From Stramonita haemastoma (taxonomy: Eukaryota > Mollusca > Gastropoda > Neogastropoda > Muricidae), in NCBI GenBank assembly GCA_030674155.1, contig CM060327.1, positions 21,428,293 to 21,468,292 of the forward strand: 40,000 nt of DNA, read 5' to 3'. Numbering within the stretch: the first letter of the stretch is position 1; each line of letters begins with the position of its first letter. A program made the translations under genes and the position numbers. The notes under the pieces were generated by a model, which was given only the letters and a program-made list of their open reading frames with translations, made no database searches and was not told the DNA's origin. Below, one piece after another: positions 11,276 to 22,194 of this stretch.

Positions 11276-11613
11276 GGATTTGATTTGATTTGATTTATTC
11301 TTTTATATCGAGGATAGTGGAATAAGTACTCTTATGCTTTTTTACATCCAGTCCACGTGTGTATGCACTTTTGTAAATGTCATCTGTTCCCACCGGCACA
11401 CGATGGCCTACTCTTACGAAAAGCGGAACAGGATTTAACGTGTGCGCAAGATGTTCTGTGTGCGGGACATCGGTTTAAAGTCTCATCCGAAGGACTTTTT
11501 GGGGAGTGTGGAGTCAGCACTGATGTTAACTCCAGGAGAAAAATCTCCTCGACCGGACTGGAACCCGGTTCGTCAAATTGCCAGCGCAATGTTCTGACCA
11601 CTAGGCTATCCGT
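11276..11613 (-). mobile_element. SINE family 2, full length
   Basis: Read on the minus strand: head with A box TAGCCTAGTGGTCAGAAC and B box GGGTTCCAGTCC, the usual body (ATCTTGCGCACACGTTAAAT, AGTAGGCCATCGTGTGCCG) and the tail TCGATATAAAAGAATAAATC. Confidence 0.85.
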
Positions 11614-11618
11614 CTCTC

Positions 11619-11925
11619 CGGGATAGCTCAGAGGTCAGAGCACTCGTTTTCCCGAAGTTAATGTTTGCAGCATCAAGCATGGTTACCAAGTGGACGGGTG
11701 TCCGTTTGCACGCCTTGCCTTCAGTACAGTTCCCTAGTTCACCCAGCTTTAAATAGACACCTGCCCCCCTTGAGGGGTCAGGGAAGGTAAAGCAGCGAGG
11801 GAGAAGAGATTGGCGCCGCCCTCAATATGCTGACCCCCTAGAGAAGCTGAGGTCTCTGACACTTTGCTCCCCTACGACCACATAGGTTATGGAACACTTT
11901 AGTCTTCACTTTTTTACCTTTTAAG
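11619..11925 (+). mobile_element. SINE family 1, full length
   Basis: The tRNA-like A box GGATAGCTCAGAGGTCAGAG is at 11621; the body has TGGTTACCAAGTGGACGGGT, CACCCAGCTTTAAATAG and AAAGCAGCGAGGGAGAAGAG; the tail is TTTTTACCTTTT. Its head abuts the head of the preceding minus-strand SINE. Confidence 0.85.
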
Positions 11926-12039
11926 CGTTAAAACTGATTCTGACTTCAGTCTCCCCACGCATCTAGCTGAGGCCCAAAAAATGTTGTCGATCTTGTTATC
12001 TAAGGCCTACACTTGAATGTTGTAATACTCTGACATGTT

Positions 12040-12140
12040 ATGGGGGCGGGATAGCCTAGTGGTTAAAGCGTTGCGCTTGCCATTTGACGGCCTGGGATCA
12101 AGCCTGGTTTAAAGCTACCACCAAGACGGCCGTCCAAAGG
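12040..12140 (+). mobile_element. SINE family 2 head fragment
   Basis: GGGATAGCCTAGTGGTTAAA gives the A box and GGGATCAAGCC a degraded B box; the copy stops near 12140. Confidence 0.7.
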
Positions 12141-12169
12141 GGATTTTGGACCTTGGAAGTGTGTCCTGG

Positions 12170-12632
12170 GCATGTTGGATTAGAATTTTATTTTTTGTTT
12201 TATTTGATACCATTTTATGTCACAGCAGATTTCTCTGCGTGAAATTCGGGCTGCCCTCCCCGGGGAGAGGGCGTCGCCACGTACATGTGCAGCGCCTACC
12301 CGTTATCTTTTTTTTTTCTCTCTCAGGGATGGTGTCTAAACACGACACCTGTGTGCATGTTGGTTTTTTTAAATATAATTTTGCTCCTACCGGCACACGA
12401 TGGCCTGCTCTTCCGAAATGCGGAATGGGGTTTTAACGTGTGTGCAAGATGTTCTGCGTGCGTTCACACACGGGGCCTCGGTTTATAGTCTCATCCAAAT
12501 GACTTTGACATTCAGTTCGATTTTTTTCGTCAAATTGGGAAGAAAGGGCGAGGCTGGGTACGAACCCAGAAACTCACGGTTTACTTGTTGGCGGGCGAAC
12601 GTCTTAACCATCCTGCCACCATCCTTCCCCTA
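12170..12632 (-). mobile_element. SINE family 3, full length
   Basis: On the minus strand: head GGTGGCAGGATGGTTAAGAC with B box GGGTTCGTACCC (about 12560), a middle shared with family 2 (ATCTTGCACACACGTTAAAA), and a 3' part with GGCGACGCCCTCTCCCCG and GAATTTCACGCAGAGAAATC. The shared middle suggests that families 2 and 3 share a module. Confidence 0.75.
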
Positions 12633-13355
12633 TGCTCAGATGAACACCGCTGAAGTGAACACTCACGAGCACAGGGTCTCTTCTTGGTGGTGGCCTCATG
12701 CCAGCCTGATGTTGACAGCTCCCTGTGGAATTCTAGAATTCTTTGAAGAACACGTTGTGATTAGGGAGGGGGGAGGGGGTGTGACTTGCGGTGTGAATGC
12801 AGAAAACGCTGAAACGTCTCTTAAGATACAGTCTTTCCCACTCATCCCCCAGCCAGCCAAACATAACTTACAAACACCCCCGAAAAAAGATAACTCCCAC
12901 AAAACAACTAACAAATAACACACAAAACAACAACGAGAAAATACAACAACAATAGCATCAAATATATAAGCTGAAGACTTTTCCATTGTGAAGAAGATAT
13001 GCCTTCATTTCACACCTATGACCTGTTCCATATTTTGCGTGTTTTGAGTCAAATAGATCATTGACTTGCTGTTACATACTGATTCTGTTTATGACCCCCC
13101 AAAAAAAACAACCTACAAAACAAACAAACAAAACAACAAAACAAAACAACAACAAAAACCAACCCAAAAACATCCAGCTGTTCTAGTGCTATGTTTTCAT
13201 TAAAGCTAGAGAGAGAGTTCCAACTGTTACCCTTGGAATTATCTGTTGGTTTAAAACAAAACTGTTATTAGTTCGGAACAACAAGACACCATTACACGAA
13301 ACGAGTAGACCTCGCAATGCTTTAACGTGAGTACATTTTGTATTCTGTTACACAG
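12633..13355. other. Intron 1 remainder, non-repetitive
   Basis: A/C-rich segments with AACAA repeats (12880-12950, 13095-13170). No exon or mobile element recognised. Confidence 0.55.
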
Positions 13356-13893
13356 GCTTGATGCAGACACCGGGGTGGGACGGGTCTACCCACTACCCCT
13401 CCTACATGCTGACGTGCGTTACCCTCACTCCACCCCAGGCCACATCATTTTCCTGAGCGTTTTCCCCTCCAAACTGGGTTACGGCGACGCCTTGTACAGC
13501 TTCGCGGGTCCATGCACTTACTCTCTCTCGACGTTTTCTGCGAACAGGGACTCTGTGCATAAATACCGGGGCGAAATCAGGACGAGGGCGTTAGTCTTTC
13601 CTTCCCCGGACCACGGAGGACGAGATGAAGACACACGCTTGTCCTTCCTCTTCACCAGTGATGAGGTGGGCGAAAACTATGGAGTCAGGATCAGGTTTTC
13701 CTTCCTCCCTAAGGAGCTGAGTCCTCGCCCCGTGTCGAGGTCTGTGCTGTCGAGAGATGACAAGTGGAACTGCTCGGTGTCTGCCTGGCTAAGCCTGGCC
13801 CAGCACTTTCCCTGTGACCTGGTTCCCCAGTGCTTGCAGTCCGAGGATGAGGCTCCCTGTTCCTACACTACGCCAAAATGTGGACCGAACAAG
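13356..13893 (+). CDS. Receptor exon B: second CUB domain and LDLa-like module, with one apparent missing base
   Basis: Acceptor TTACACAG ends at 13355; the donor is AAG|GTGAGT at 13894. Joined to exon A the split codon gives Gly, then LMQTPGWDGSTHYPSYML, a textbook CUB start. That frame hits a stop soon after the C4 run at 13433-13436, while the next frame continues the fold as GHIIFLSVFPSKLGYGD through to RIRFSFLP (about 13710). One added C joins the two. From 13771 to 13860 follows a module with WNCSV, HFPCDLVPQC and EDEAPC, resembling an LDLa repeat that lacks one disulphide pair. It ends with CGPNK in phase 0. Known of the family: molluscan GRL101-like predictions, as I recall them, carry the same HFPCDL and EDE module in front of a lectin domain. 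Frame restoration is inference. Confidence 0.83.
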
Positions 13894-13903
13894 GTGAGTC
13901 TTG

Positions 13904-14195
13904 GGTAAAGGTAAAGGTAAAGGTGTCCCATAACCTATGTGATCGTAGGGGAGCGAGGCATCAGAGACCTTGTCTTCTCTATGGGCCAGCTTAATTATTG
14001 AGGGCGGCGCCCATCTCCTCTCCCTCGCTGCTTTACCTTCCCTGACCCTAAAGAGGGCAGGTACCCATTTACAGCTGGGTGAACTGGGGGGGAGGCTGTA
14101 CACTGAAGCCAAGGCGTGCAAACAGTCACCCATCCAACTGGAAACCACGCTAGACGCTGCTTAACTTGACTTGGGGGAAAGCGAGCGCTCTGTTT
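13904..14195 (-). mobile_element. SINE family 1
   Basis: The reversed tail TAAAGGTAAAGGTAAAGG starts 10 bases inside intron 2, directly behind the donor of exon B. The body includes GAGGGCGGCGCCCATCTCCT and the head end has GCGAGCGCTCTG; the last part of the head is degraded. Confidence 0.85.
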
Positions 14196-14349
14196 TTATC
14201 AGAACGGGTACAAGTAACTCCACTATAGCGTGTGAGGTTAGGACGAGATTAAGATACAGGGCGAGGAGTTCTGAGTTCTGTTTTTGAAGTCCAGAGTGGC
14301 AGGCTCGAGTTTCGGCGGCGTGCGGCACATACTGGAAAACAATAGAGAT

Positions 14350-14690
14350 TCTTATTCATTTATTTATTTTATTTATTTATTCTTTTATATCGAGGAAAAT
14401 GAAATAAGCGTTTAAGTGCTTTTTACATCCAGTCTCCGTGTGTATGCAGTTTTTGTAAATTTTGTCATCTGTTCCCACCAGCACACGATGGCCTACTCTT
14501 ACGAAAAGTGGAACAGGATTTAACGTGTGCGCAAGATGTTCTGCGTGTGTTCGCACACGGGGCCTCGGTTTATAGTCTCATCCGAAGGACTTTTGGGTAG
14601 AGTGGAATCAGCAATGATGTTAATTTCATGGTAAAAATCCCCTCGACTAGGAATCGAACCTGTGTTGTCAAAGTGCGAGCGCATCTTTGA
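14350..14690 (-). mobile_element. SINE family 2
   Basis: Tail TTCTTTTATATCGAGG, the usual body, and a B box GGTTCGATTCC on the minus strand near 14655. The head end beyond 14685 is lost. Confidence 0.8.
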
Positions 14691-14951
14691 TGATTTTGAG
14701 GCCATTGATTGATTGTAAGCAGGATTGACTGTTTCTTACTTCACTTTGTATATATAGACATACACTGTACGTATACATACTAATGCAGCAGATTAAAAAA
14801 TATCCATATTTTAGTGTCTGTAAACTATGTATGCAGCCTGGAAGTTGCAGAAATGGGAACACGTTCAGTCACTTCGATCTAAACAAAGGAGATCAATGTT
14901 GATCTGCTGTCATGATTATCAGCTTGCGTGCTCAGCTTTTGAAATATAGCC

Positions 14952-15295
14952 TAATGGGATAGCCTTGTGGTCACAATATTGCGCTCGCAATTTGACGACC
15001 CGGGTTCGATTCCCGTTCGAGGGGATTTTTCCCCTGGAGTTAACATCAGTGTCTACTCCATTCTCCCCAATAGTCTTTCGGATGAGACAATAAGCCGAGG
15101 CCCCATGTGTGAATGCATGCAGAACATCTTGCGCACACGTTAAATCCTGTTCCGCTTTTCGAAAGAGTAGGCGATTGTGTGCCGGTAGGAACAGATGACA
15201 AAATTTACAAAACTGCATACACACGGGGACTAGATGAAAAAATCACATGAGCGCTCGTTTCATTTTCCTCGATATAAAAGAATAAAGAAATATAT
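14952..15295 (+). mobile_element. SINE family 2, full length
   Basis: A box GGGATAGCCTTGTGGTCACA at 14956 and a perfect B box GGGTTCGATTCCC at 15002, the full body, and the tail TCGATATAAAAGAATAAAG that runs into a TA microsatellite. Confidence 0.88.
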
Positions 15296-15305
15296 AAATA
15301 TATAA

Positions 15306-15402
<97 letters not shown>
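15296..15402. repeat. TA microsatellite
   Basis: About 45 TA units with a few AAATA interruptions at the left; it directly follows the SINE tail. Confidence 0.95.
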
Positions 15403-15404
<2 letters not shown>

Positions 15405-15654
15405 TGAATAAAAAAAATATTGACACAGTAGAAACACGACATATAGGTACCTTTATCTTCAAAGGGGTACTGAACAAAAACTAGTCGTCTTATAAAACCC
15501 ACATATCCATTTGTTTTGTCGAGGGCTGTGAGAAATGAAACATGGGTAAGTAAACTGATGTTGCTGCCCTATGTAAGAACATCAGGATGCTTCTTGTGAT
15601 TCATATTGAAAGAGTAGACGTCCATCTAGAAATTTCCATTAAAAAAAATTCTTT

Positions 15655-16013
15655 CTTTCTTTCTTTTATTCTTTCCTGTTAAGGATAATGGAATAAGCAC
15701 ACATGTGCTTTTTTTTTTTTACATCCAGTCCCCGTGTGTATGCAGTTTTGCCAATTTTGTCATCTAATCCCACCGGCACACAATGGCCTACTCTTACGAA
15801 ATGCGGAGCAGGGTTTAACGTGTGTGTGTAAGACGTTCGTCGTGCCTTCCCACGCGGGCCTTTGGTTTAAAGTATCATCCTAAAGACTTTTGTAGAGAGT
15901 AGAGTCAGCACTGATGTTAATTAAACGGGAAAAATCCTCTCGAACGGGAATCAAAACTGGGTCGTCAAATTGCGAGCGCAATGTTCTGACCGCTAGGCTA
16001 TCCACGTCCCCAA
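15655..16013 (-). mobile_element. SINE family 2, full length
   Basis: Tail TTTCTTTTATTCTTTCC, body with ACGTTAAACCC, and head with A box TAGCCTAGCGGTCAGAACAT on the minus strand (about 15980-16005). The A-rich gap 15403-15654 shows no gene. Confidence 0.82.
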
Positions 16014-16202
16014 TCCATAACAACTGTAGCACTCTATGTAGGCCTGATCTGGTTAGGTCTGGCAAACTGTGAGGGTGGCTAGTATTTCAACATTTTTGGT
16101 GCAAAAAGTTTCTGAGTTTTGGTCAAAGTAGGTCAGAGTCTTCAGAATATTGTGAAGTTGATTTCCCTCTCTCTTCATTTGTGTTACAAAGTAGAGGTTG
16201 TG

Positions 16203-16500
<298 letters not shown>

Positions 16501-16609
16501 ATAGTGTCTTGATGTTTTTGTTGATCTTTTTGTTGTTGTTGTTTATGTTGTGTGTGTATATGTTTGTGCACGCGCGTGTATATATGTGTATGCGTGTCTG
16601 TCTTTGCAG

Positions 16610-16833
16610 CTTGAGGCTGGAGGGAGATGCTACCTCTATTTCTCAAACCAGAATGTCGGCACCTGGCTCAAGGCAGACAGCAGATGCCGGCAGCAGGGCA
16701 ATTTCCTGGCCAGCCTCAGGACGCCCCAGGAGTGGAAAGACGTCCACAGCCTTCTCCGGCACGGGCAAGAGAAGCGCACGTGGATAGGCCTGAGAAAGAC
16801 GCGTTACATCGCAGGGAAGGCATCCCACTCCAT
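16610..16833 (+). CDS. Receptor exon C: first half of a C-type lectin domain
   Basis: Acceptor CTTTGCAG ends at 16609; donor CAT|GTAATG at 16834. It starts in phase 0 and ends in phase 2; with exon D the split codon is ATG. The translation shows the lectin fold: GGRCYLYF, then TWLKADSRCRQQGNFLASL (helix 1 and the conserved cysteine), PQEWKDV and the core WIGL. The fold continues in exon D. A long TG, TTG and CTG microsatellite lies 115-400 bases before the acceptor, and a SINE fold-back begins about 40 bases after the donor. No frame error was seen. The domain is secreted or extracellular by context. Confidence 0.88.
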
Positions 16834-16871
16834 GTAATGTTATATGTATACTCCAGGGATTCTCTCTTATA

Positions 16872-17058
16872 GAGGTAAAGGTAAAGGTGTCCCATAACCT
16901 GTGTGGTCCTAGGGGAGCGAGGGAGAGTGAAAGCAGTGAGGGAGAGGAGAATGATGGGCGCCGCCCTCAATAAGATGCTGGCCCCCTAGAGAAGCTGAGG
17001 TCTTTGACGCTCCCTCCTCAACAACCGCATTGGTTATGGGGAACACCTGTACCTTTTT
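16872..17058. mobile_element. SINE family 1 fold-back: a short minus piece joined to a plus piece
   Basis: 16872-16923 is the reversed tail (GGTAAAGGTAAAGGTGTCCC) up to GGGGAGCGAGG; 16926-17058 is the plus-strand 3' half up to ACACCTGTACCTTTTTAC. The two ends are inverted copies of each other. Confidence 0.75.
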
Positions 17059-17059
17059 A

Positions 17060-17470
17060 CACTTTTGTACCACTGTAATTGCACGGCAGATTTCATTGCG
17101 TTAAATTTTGGACCACTCTCTTCTGAGAGACCTCTTTGTCATATTAAGAGACGCGAGGCGCCACCCATGATTTTTCTTCTTTGTCCTATCTGCATGTGTA
17201 TTTGTTTTGTAATGAAGGTGACTTTTTTCTACAGAATTCTGCCAGTGGCAATAATTGTCTTTTTATGCAGTGGATTATTCATGTACACTAAGTACATGTT
17301 GCACACGGGACCTCTATTTATCATCTCATCCGAAAGACTATCACACAGACCACCACTCAAGGTTTACTGGATTGGGGGGGGGAGGGAGTTTTGGGCCCGA
17401 ATGAGGGTGGAACCCCGGGGCTTTGAGCTTTCTAGGTTTGTGCGTTACCTCTAGACCACCAATCCACCAC
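17060..17470 (-). mobile_element. SINE family 3, diverged
   Basis: Tail side ACCACTGTAATTGCACGGCA and GATTTCATTGCGTTAAATTT match the family 3 end; TTTTTTCTACAGAATTCTGC is shared with the 22320 copy. The head end has a degraded A box (GGTGGTCTAGAGGTAACGC on the minus strand). Confidence 0.65.
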
Positions 17471-17569
17471 GTACACATTATCTAAAGCAGGCACAGACAT
17501 ACGGGTGTATGCATGCACATACGCAGACCCCATGCACATGCATATGTGCATGCAAACACAGACACAGAC

Positions 17570-17593
17570 ACACATACACACACACACACACAC

Positions 17594-17662
<69 letters not shown>

Positions 17663-17693
17663 CATATATATACATATATATACATATATATAC

Positions 17694-17752
<59 letters not shown>

Positions 17753-17765
17753 CACACACACGCAC

Positions 17766-17824
<59 letters not shown>

Positions 17825-17860
17825 CACACACACATGGACACACACACACGCGCGCACGCA
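17570..17860. repeat. Compound microsatellite CA, CT, TA, CA
   Basis: CA to 17596, CT to 17639, TA with TACA interruptions to 17750, then CA to 17850. It lies inside intron 3. Confidence 0.95.
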
Positions 17861-18059
17861 CGCACCTTCCAGAAGCTGAAACTCGAGTCAGGTTAGGCAA
17901 AACAAATGACCCTTACTCTTTAAAAAAAAATGTGGCACGTGCGGTCGAAATAAGCGTTAACTTCAGTCTGCTGATGATGATGGCGACAATGGCAACGACG
18001 ATGACAATGAAGAAGATGGTGAAAATGAAAACAACGATGGTAAAAATGGTGAAGGTTTG

Positions 18060-18470
18060 ATGGTGGTAATGATGGTGATGTGAAGAAGAAGAAGAAGAAG
18101 AAGAAGAAGAAGAAGAAGAAGAAGAAGAAGAAGAAGAAGAAGAAAGAAGAAGAAGAAGAAGATGCTCATGATCATGATGATCATGATGATCATGATGATT
18201 ATGATGATCATGATAAAGAAGATGTTGATTATTTTGATGACTATATGCTTTTTTGTTGTTGTCTGTTATCTGTATATCCTTTAAGCATGATACAGAGATA
18301 GACAGAGACAGAGAGACAGAGATAGATAGACAGTCAGACAGACAGACAGATAGACAGATGCACAGAGAGAGAGACAGACAGAGACAGAGAGACAAAGAGA
18401 CAGAGAGACAAAGACAGAGGGACAGAGAGACAAAGACAGAGACAGAGACAGAGACAGAGAAGGCACTTAT
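18060..18470. repeat. GAA tract, ATGATCATG repeat and GACA microsatellite
   Basis: GAA units at 18082-18163, palindromic GATCATGAT units at 18165-18217, then CAGA/GACAGA units at 18293-18460. It ends about 80 bases before exon D. Confidence 0.92.
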
Positions 18471-18547
18471 TGGCTTTTTAGTAAATTGGGGTGTCATAAT
18501 TTTTTTCCCTCAAGCTAAATGTTCAGTTGCATTAATTACTGTGACAG

Positions 18548-19076
18548 GTACAACAGCACTTGGCACTGGGAGAGCAATATGATAGCTTACTATCTAGACA
18601 TGGATCCCGCCAACAGCCAATATGCATGTGGAATGTTTGAATCGGACAGGGCCACCCACATGGCCATAAGATTACACTGTCCAACACAATACAAAGCTTC
18701 CATTCTCTGTGAGATTCCCACTACCTCCTATCGGCAAAACACCAAACCTGTGTCACTGTCTGAACCCAAAGGTATGGCCCCGTCACGTGTGACACTCGTG
18801 ACGTGCCCGATGCGGCACGTGACGCACGCATTGTTGACCTGTGACGCGGTCAGTCTGTGCTGGACAGTGGATAGCGAGGAAGGGTGGTACAACAACTTTT
18901 GCCAGGTTACTGGTGCAGACTCAGCACAGCAGTATTTCTATTGTGGAGCATCTGGACAGTTTGTGCCGTACAGTGTGGTGTGTGATTTCCGCACAGACTG
19001 TAGTGATGGTGGTGATGAGGACTTTTGTGTGCATCTTGCTTGCTCAGGGGACATGATTAATTGTGGGCAAGGCCAG
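18548..19076 (+). CDS. Receptor exon D: rest of C-type lectin domain, cysteine-rich linker, LDLa 1 and first half of LDLa 2
   Basis: Acceptor TGTGACAG ends at 18547; donor CAG|GTTGGT at 19077 (phase 0). The lectin fold finishes as STWHWESN, YACGMF, LHCPTQ and SILCEI (to about 18713), supplying the two conserved disulphides. The sugar-site motifs EPN or QPD and WND are not visible, so calcium-dependent sugar binding is not supported. A linker with TCPM, LLTCD, SLCW and NNFC follows. LDLa 1 (about 18942-19028) reads YCGASGQFVPYSVVCDFRTD then the acidic signature CSDGGDEDFC. LDLa 2 begins at 19041 (ACSGDMINCGQGQ) and is completed by the first codons of exon E, giving six cysteines across a 4.25 kb intron. 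This fit is the main support for the non-perfect donor GTTGGT. Confidence 0.86.
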
Positions 19077-19347
19077 GTTGGTTTTCATTTTAAGGCTTTT
19101 TTTGGGGGGGTTCGTACCTATTAAATTTTTAACTGCACCACTTCAGCTTTATGCCACCAGCAATAATCTGTGACAATGACTGGTGGATCAGTGGGTCTGG
19201 TGGTAACTGACATGTCCAAAAAAGGGAGAGGTTTCAGGATTGATCTACCTGTAAACATCAAATTTTCTTTGACCCACTAGATCTAGATTTAGAGTGACGA
19301 TCTTTGGATGAAACAACAAACCAGGGTCCAGTGTACAGAACACATGT

Positions 19348-21010
19348 TTCATTGAAATCAAGAACATCCTGAAAGAAATGACAATAAAATCATGCGATCT
19401 CGATCCTGTACCTGCTTCTCTTTTCTCTCAGTGCATTCCACAGCTTACACCTACTATCACAAAAATAGTAAACTCATCTCTTCTTTCAGGAAATTTTCCA
19501 TCAGCTCTCAAAACTGCGATAGTCACACCTCTACTCAAAAAGCACGACCTTGATCCTAACATCCTGAAGAACTATAGACCTGTTTCTAATCTGCCTTTTA
19601 TCTCTAAAGTCCTTGAAAAAGTTGTTCTGAAACAACTAAATAGCCATCTTCTTTCAAATAATCTCCTCCCCCCGTTCCAGTCTGCCTACCGCATCAACCA
19701 TAGCACCGAAACCACCCTAGTCCACACCTTAAACATGCTTCTACATGCTTCTGACTCAGGGAAAATCTCCCTTCTCACTCTTCGCGACTTATCTGCAGCA
19801 TTCGACACTATAGAACATTCAATTCTTCTCTCCCGTCTCCAAAACACTTTCGGTATTAAGGGCACTGCCCTCACCTGGTTTAGTTCGTACCTGACAAACC
19901 GATTCCAAACTGTGGCAGCAAACAAGATTCATTCCACACCATCCAAACTAGAATGCGGAGTCCCTCAAGGATCTGTTCTAGGCCCTGTTCTCTTTACTCT
20001 CTATACTGCTCCCCTGTCACATGTTATTAACCGTCATCAGATCAACCATCACTTTTATGCAGACGACTCTCAGATTCTAAGCAGTGATACACCTGAAAAT
20101 CTGCCTTCTCTCTTGACAAATATGTCCAACTGCCTTCAAGATATCCAAAACTGGATGATACAGAACAAATTACAATTAAATGCAGATAAAACCGAATCCT
20201 TGCTTGTAGGGACCAAACACAAACTGTCTTTTATCACAACAACTTCAATAGAATTCGGCAATACGTCAGTCCCTCTATCCAGTGCTGTAAAGTATCTAGG
20301 AGTCGTTATTGACAACACACTCTCCATGCAAAAATTCATCACCCAGACCTGTCAGTCATGCTACTATCAACTACGGCGTATTAGTGCAATTCGAAAGTAC
20401 CTGTCCACTGATGCAACATCCAAACTAGTCACTTCTCTTATTCTTTCACGTCTGGACTATTGCAATTCTCTTTTGGCTGGTCTGCCAGCATATCTATCCA
20501 CTCCCTCCAACGTATACAAAACTCTGCAGCTTGACTGGTCCTCAGAAAGAAAAAATCTGAGCACATTACTCCTCTCTTGCAATCTCTCCACTGGCTGCCT
20601 GTGCCACAGAGAGTAAACTATAAGATCAGTACTCTCTGTTATAAATGTCTCCACAAAACAGCACCCTCTTACCTCTGTGAATGTCTTCACGTGTACACAC
20701 CTTCTCGTTCCCTCGCTCGGCTGCAGATACCTTATCCTTAAATATACCTAGATTCAACCTATCTACCGTTGGCCGCCGCTCTTTCTCTATTTCTGGTCCA
20801 TCAATCTGGAATGACCTCCCTCTCTCCCTTCGGCAAAAGCCTACATATGACACTTTTAAATCCAACCTCAAGACACACTTGTTTCAAACCTAAGATTTTT
20901 GCCTTCTGTTTTCATTTCCTATTTGTCCCTGCCTTCAACATTTGAAATTCCCTTCGCCCTGCCTAAATGTTAGCCTCTATAAGTGTGTGTGTGTGTGTGT
21001 GTGTGTGTTG

Positions 21011-21053
<43 letters not shown>

Positions 21054-21185
21054 CGCGCTTTCGAATTTGCTAGAATTATTCATTGTCAGTGGTTGCTTGT
21101 TTGTTGTGAGGGTCGAGTGCAAGCACTTTGATTTGTTTTTACAAGATATAGCGCTATATAAATTCCATGTATTATTATTATTATT
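19348..21185 (+). pseudogene. CR1/L2-like LINE, 5'-truncated reverse transcriptase and 3' end
   Basis: The element joins intron sequence near 19348. The frame to about 20525 shows the LINE reverse transcriptase blocks: LLKKHDLDPNILKNYRPVSN, FQSAYRINHSTETTLVHTLN, LSAAFDTIEHSILLSRL, GVPQGSVLGPVLFTLYTAPL and the catalytic YADD (20056-20067). The homologous frame then continues elsewhere: a TGA at 20532-20534, ITPLLQSLHWLPVPQRVNYK, TAPSYL, and after a second shift near 20710 GRRSFSISGPSIWNDLPLSL and KTHLF to a stop at about 20893. The 3' end carries TATAGCGCTATATAAATTCC and ends in ATT repeats. No endonuclease domain is present. It lies in intron 4, same strand as the receptor, and cannot move by itself. 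Confidence 0.9.
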
Positions 21186-21324
21186 GCTGCCTCATCTTTT
21201 GTGACCTTCCTGTCCTGCTGTTCCCATGCTGTTTATTTCAATCTTCCTGCCTCAGCTGTACCCAGATTTGATAATTTTGCATCATCGGGGTCAGAAGTTC
21301 ACATGGTAAAAGACAAAAGTGGAG

Positions 21325-21612
21325 GTGTCCCATAACCTAGGCATAACCTAACATATGGGAGCAAGGCATCAGAGACCTCAGCTTCTCTAGGGGCCAGCAT
21401 ATCAAGGTCGGAGTCCATCTCCTCTCCCTCACTGCTTTACATTCCATGACCCTAAAGAGGGCAGGTACTCATTTACAGATGGGTGAACTGGGGGGACTGT
21501 ACTGAAGCCAAGGTGTGCAAAATGTCACCCATCCAACTGGTAACCATGCTTGACGCTGCTTAACTTGGCTTGGGGAAATCAAGTGCTCTGACCACTGAGC
21601 TATCCTGCCTTC
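21325..21612 (-). mobile_element. SINE family 1, full length
   Basis: It runs from the reversed tail (GGAGGTGTCCCATAACCTAG) to the head (GCTCTGACCACTGAGCTATC), the reversed A box. Confidence 0.88.
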
Positions 21613-21639
21613 TTATGGGGTCCATAAATGCGATGTCAG

Positions 21640-21800
21640 TCCGCCAATGAGCCACCATCCAGAGGGGCCCTGCCCTGCACCGCTGCTGGGTCACTTGGTG
21701 GGTTGTTCAGTGGCGCCTGTTCTGAGCTAACATATGCGGGACACCACCCACTAGACCCCTATTGATGACAGTAATACCTCAAATACAGAGCCAGACTGAG
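21640..21800 (+). repeat. Unclassified interspersed repeat X, copy 1
   Basis: CCTGTTCTGAGCTAACATAT then GCGGGACACCACCCACTAGA and CCCCTATTGATGAC match the reverse complement of 34655-34725. Family unknown; no coding part seen. The following 21800-22190 is unrecognised. Confidence 0.6.
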
Positions 21801-22194
21801 TTAGACACCCACCCAGGATGGACAATCACCACAATATCCCTCCAACAACCCTCTCCCATGACACAACCGTGAAGGGTTTGACAGTTAAGCTATTAGACCC
21901 AAGTGACTAGGGCCAATGAATCAGAACATGTTTTGTTGCCTAATGATCTGGTGATTAGGATGATGTTAAGCTGCTGTTTTAAAAGTGTGCACTACTTTGA
22001 GACTCCATGACAGGGGTGTGTACCTTATGCTTCCTATCATTACAAATTTATCCTTGCATCATCCAGGCCGAAGAGGTAACGACATCAACAGTATTGAACT
22101 GCCAATTTGGGCAACACTCTCAAATCGTATCACTGAAACAGAGTATGCTCGATAATACAGTTACAGTCTTGCCAATGAGCCCATAGCAGTCTTA

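Noticed and set aside
14956..15015. tRNA genes at sites with good A and B boxes
   Set aside because: The sequences continue into a shared SINE body and lack a closed acceptor stem and tRNA 3' end.
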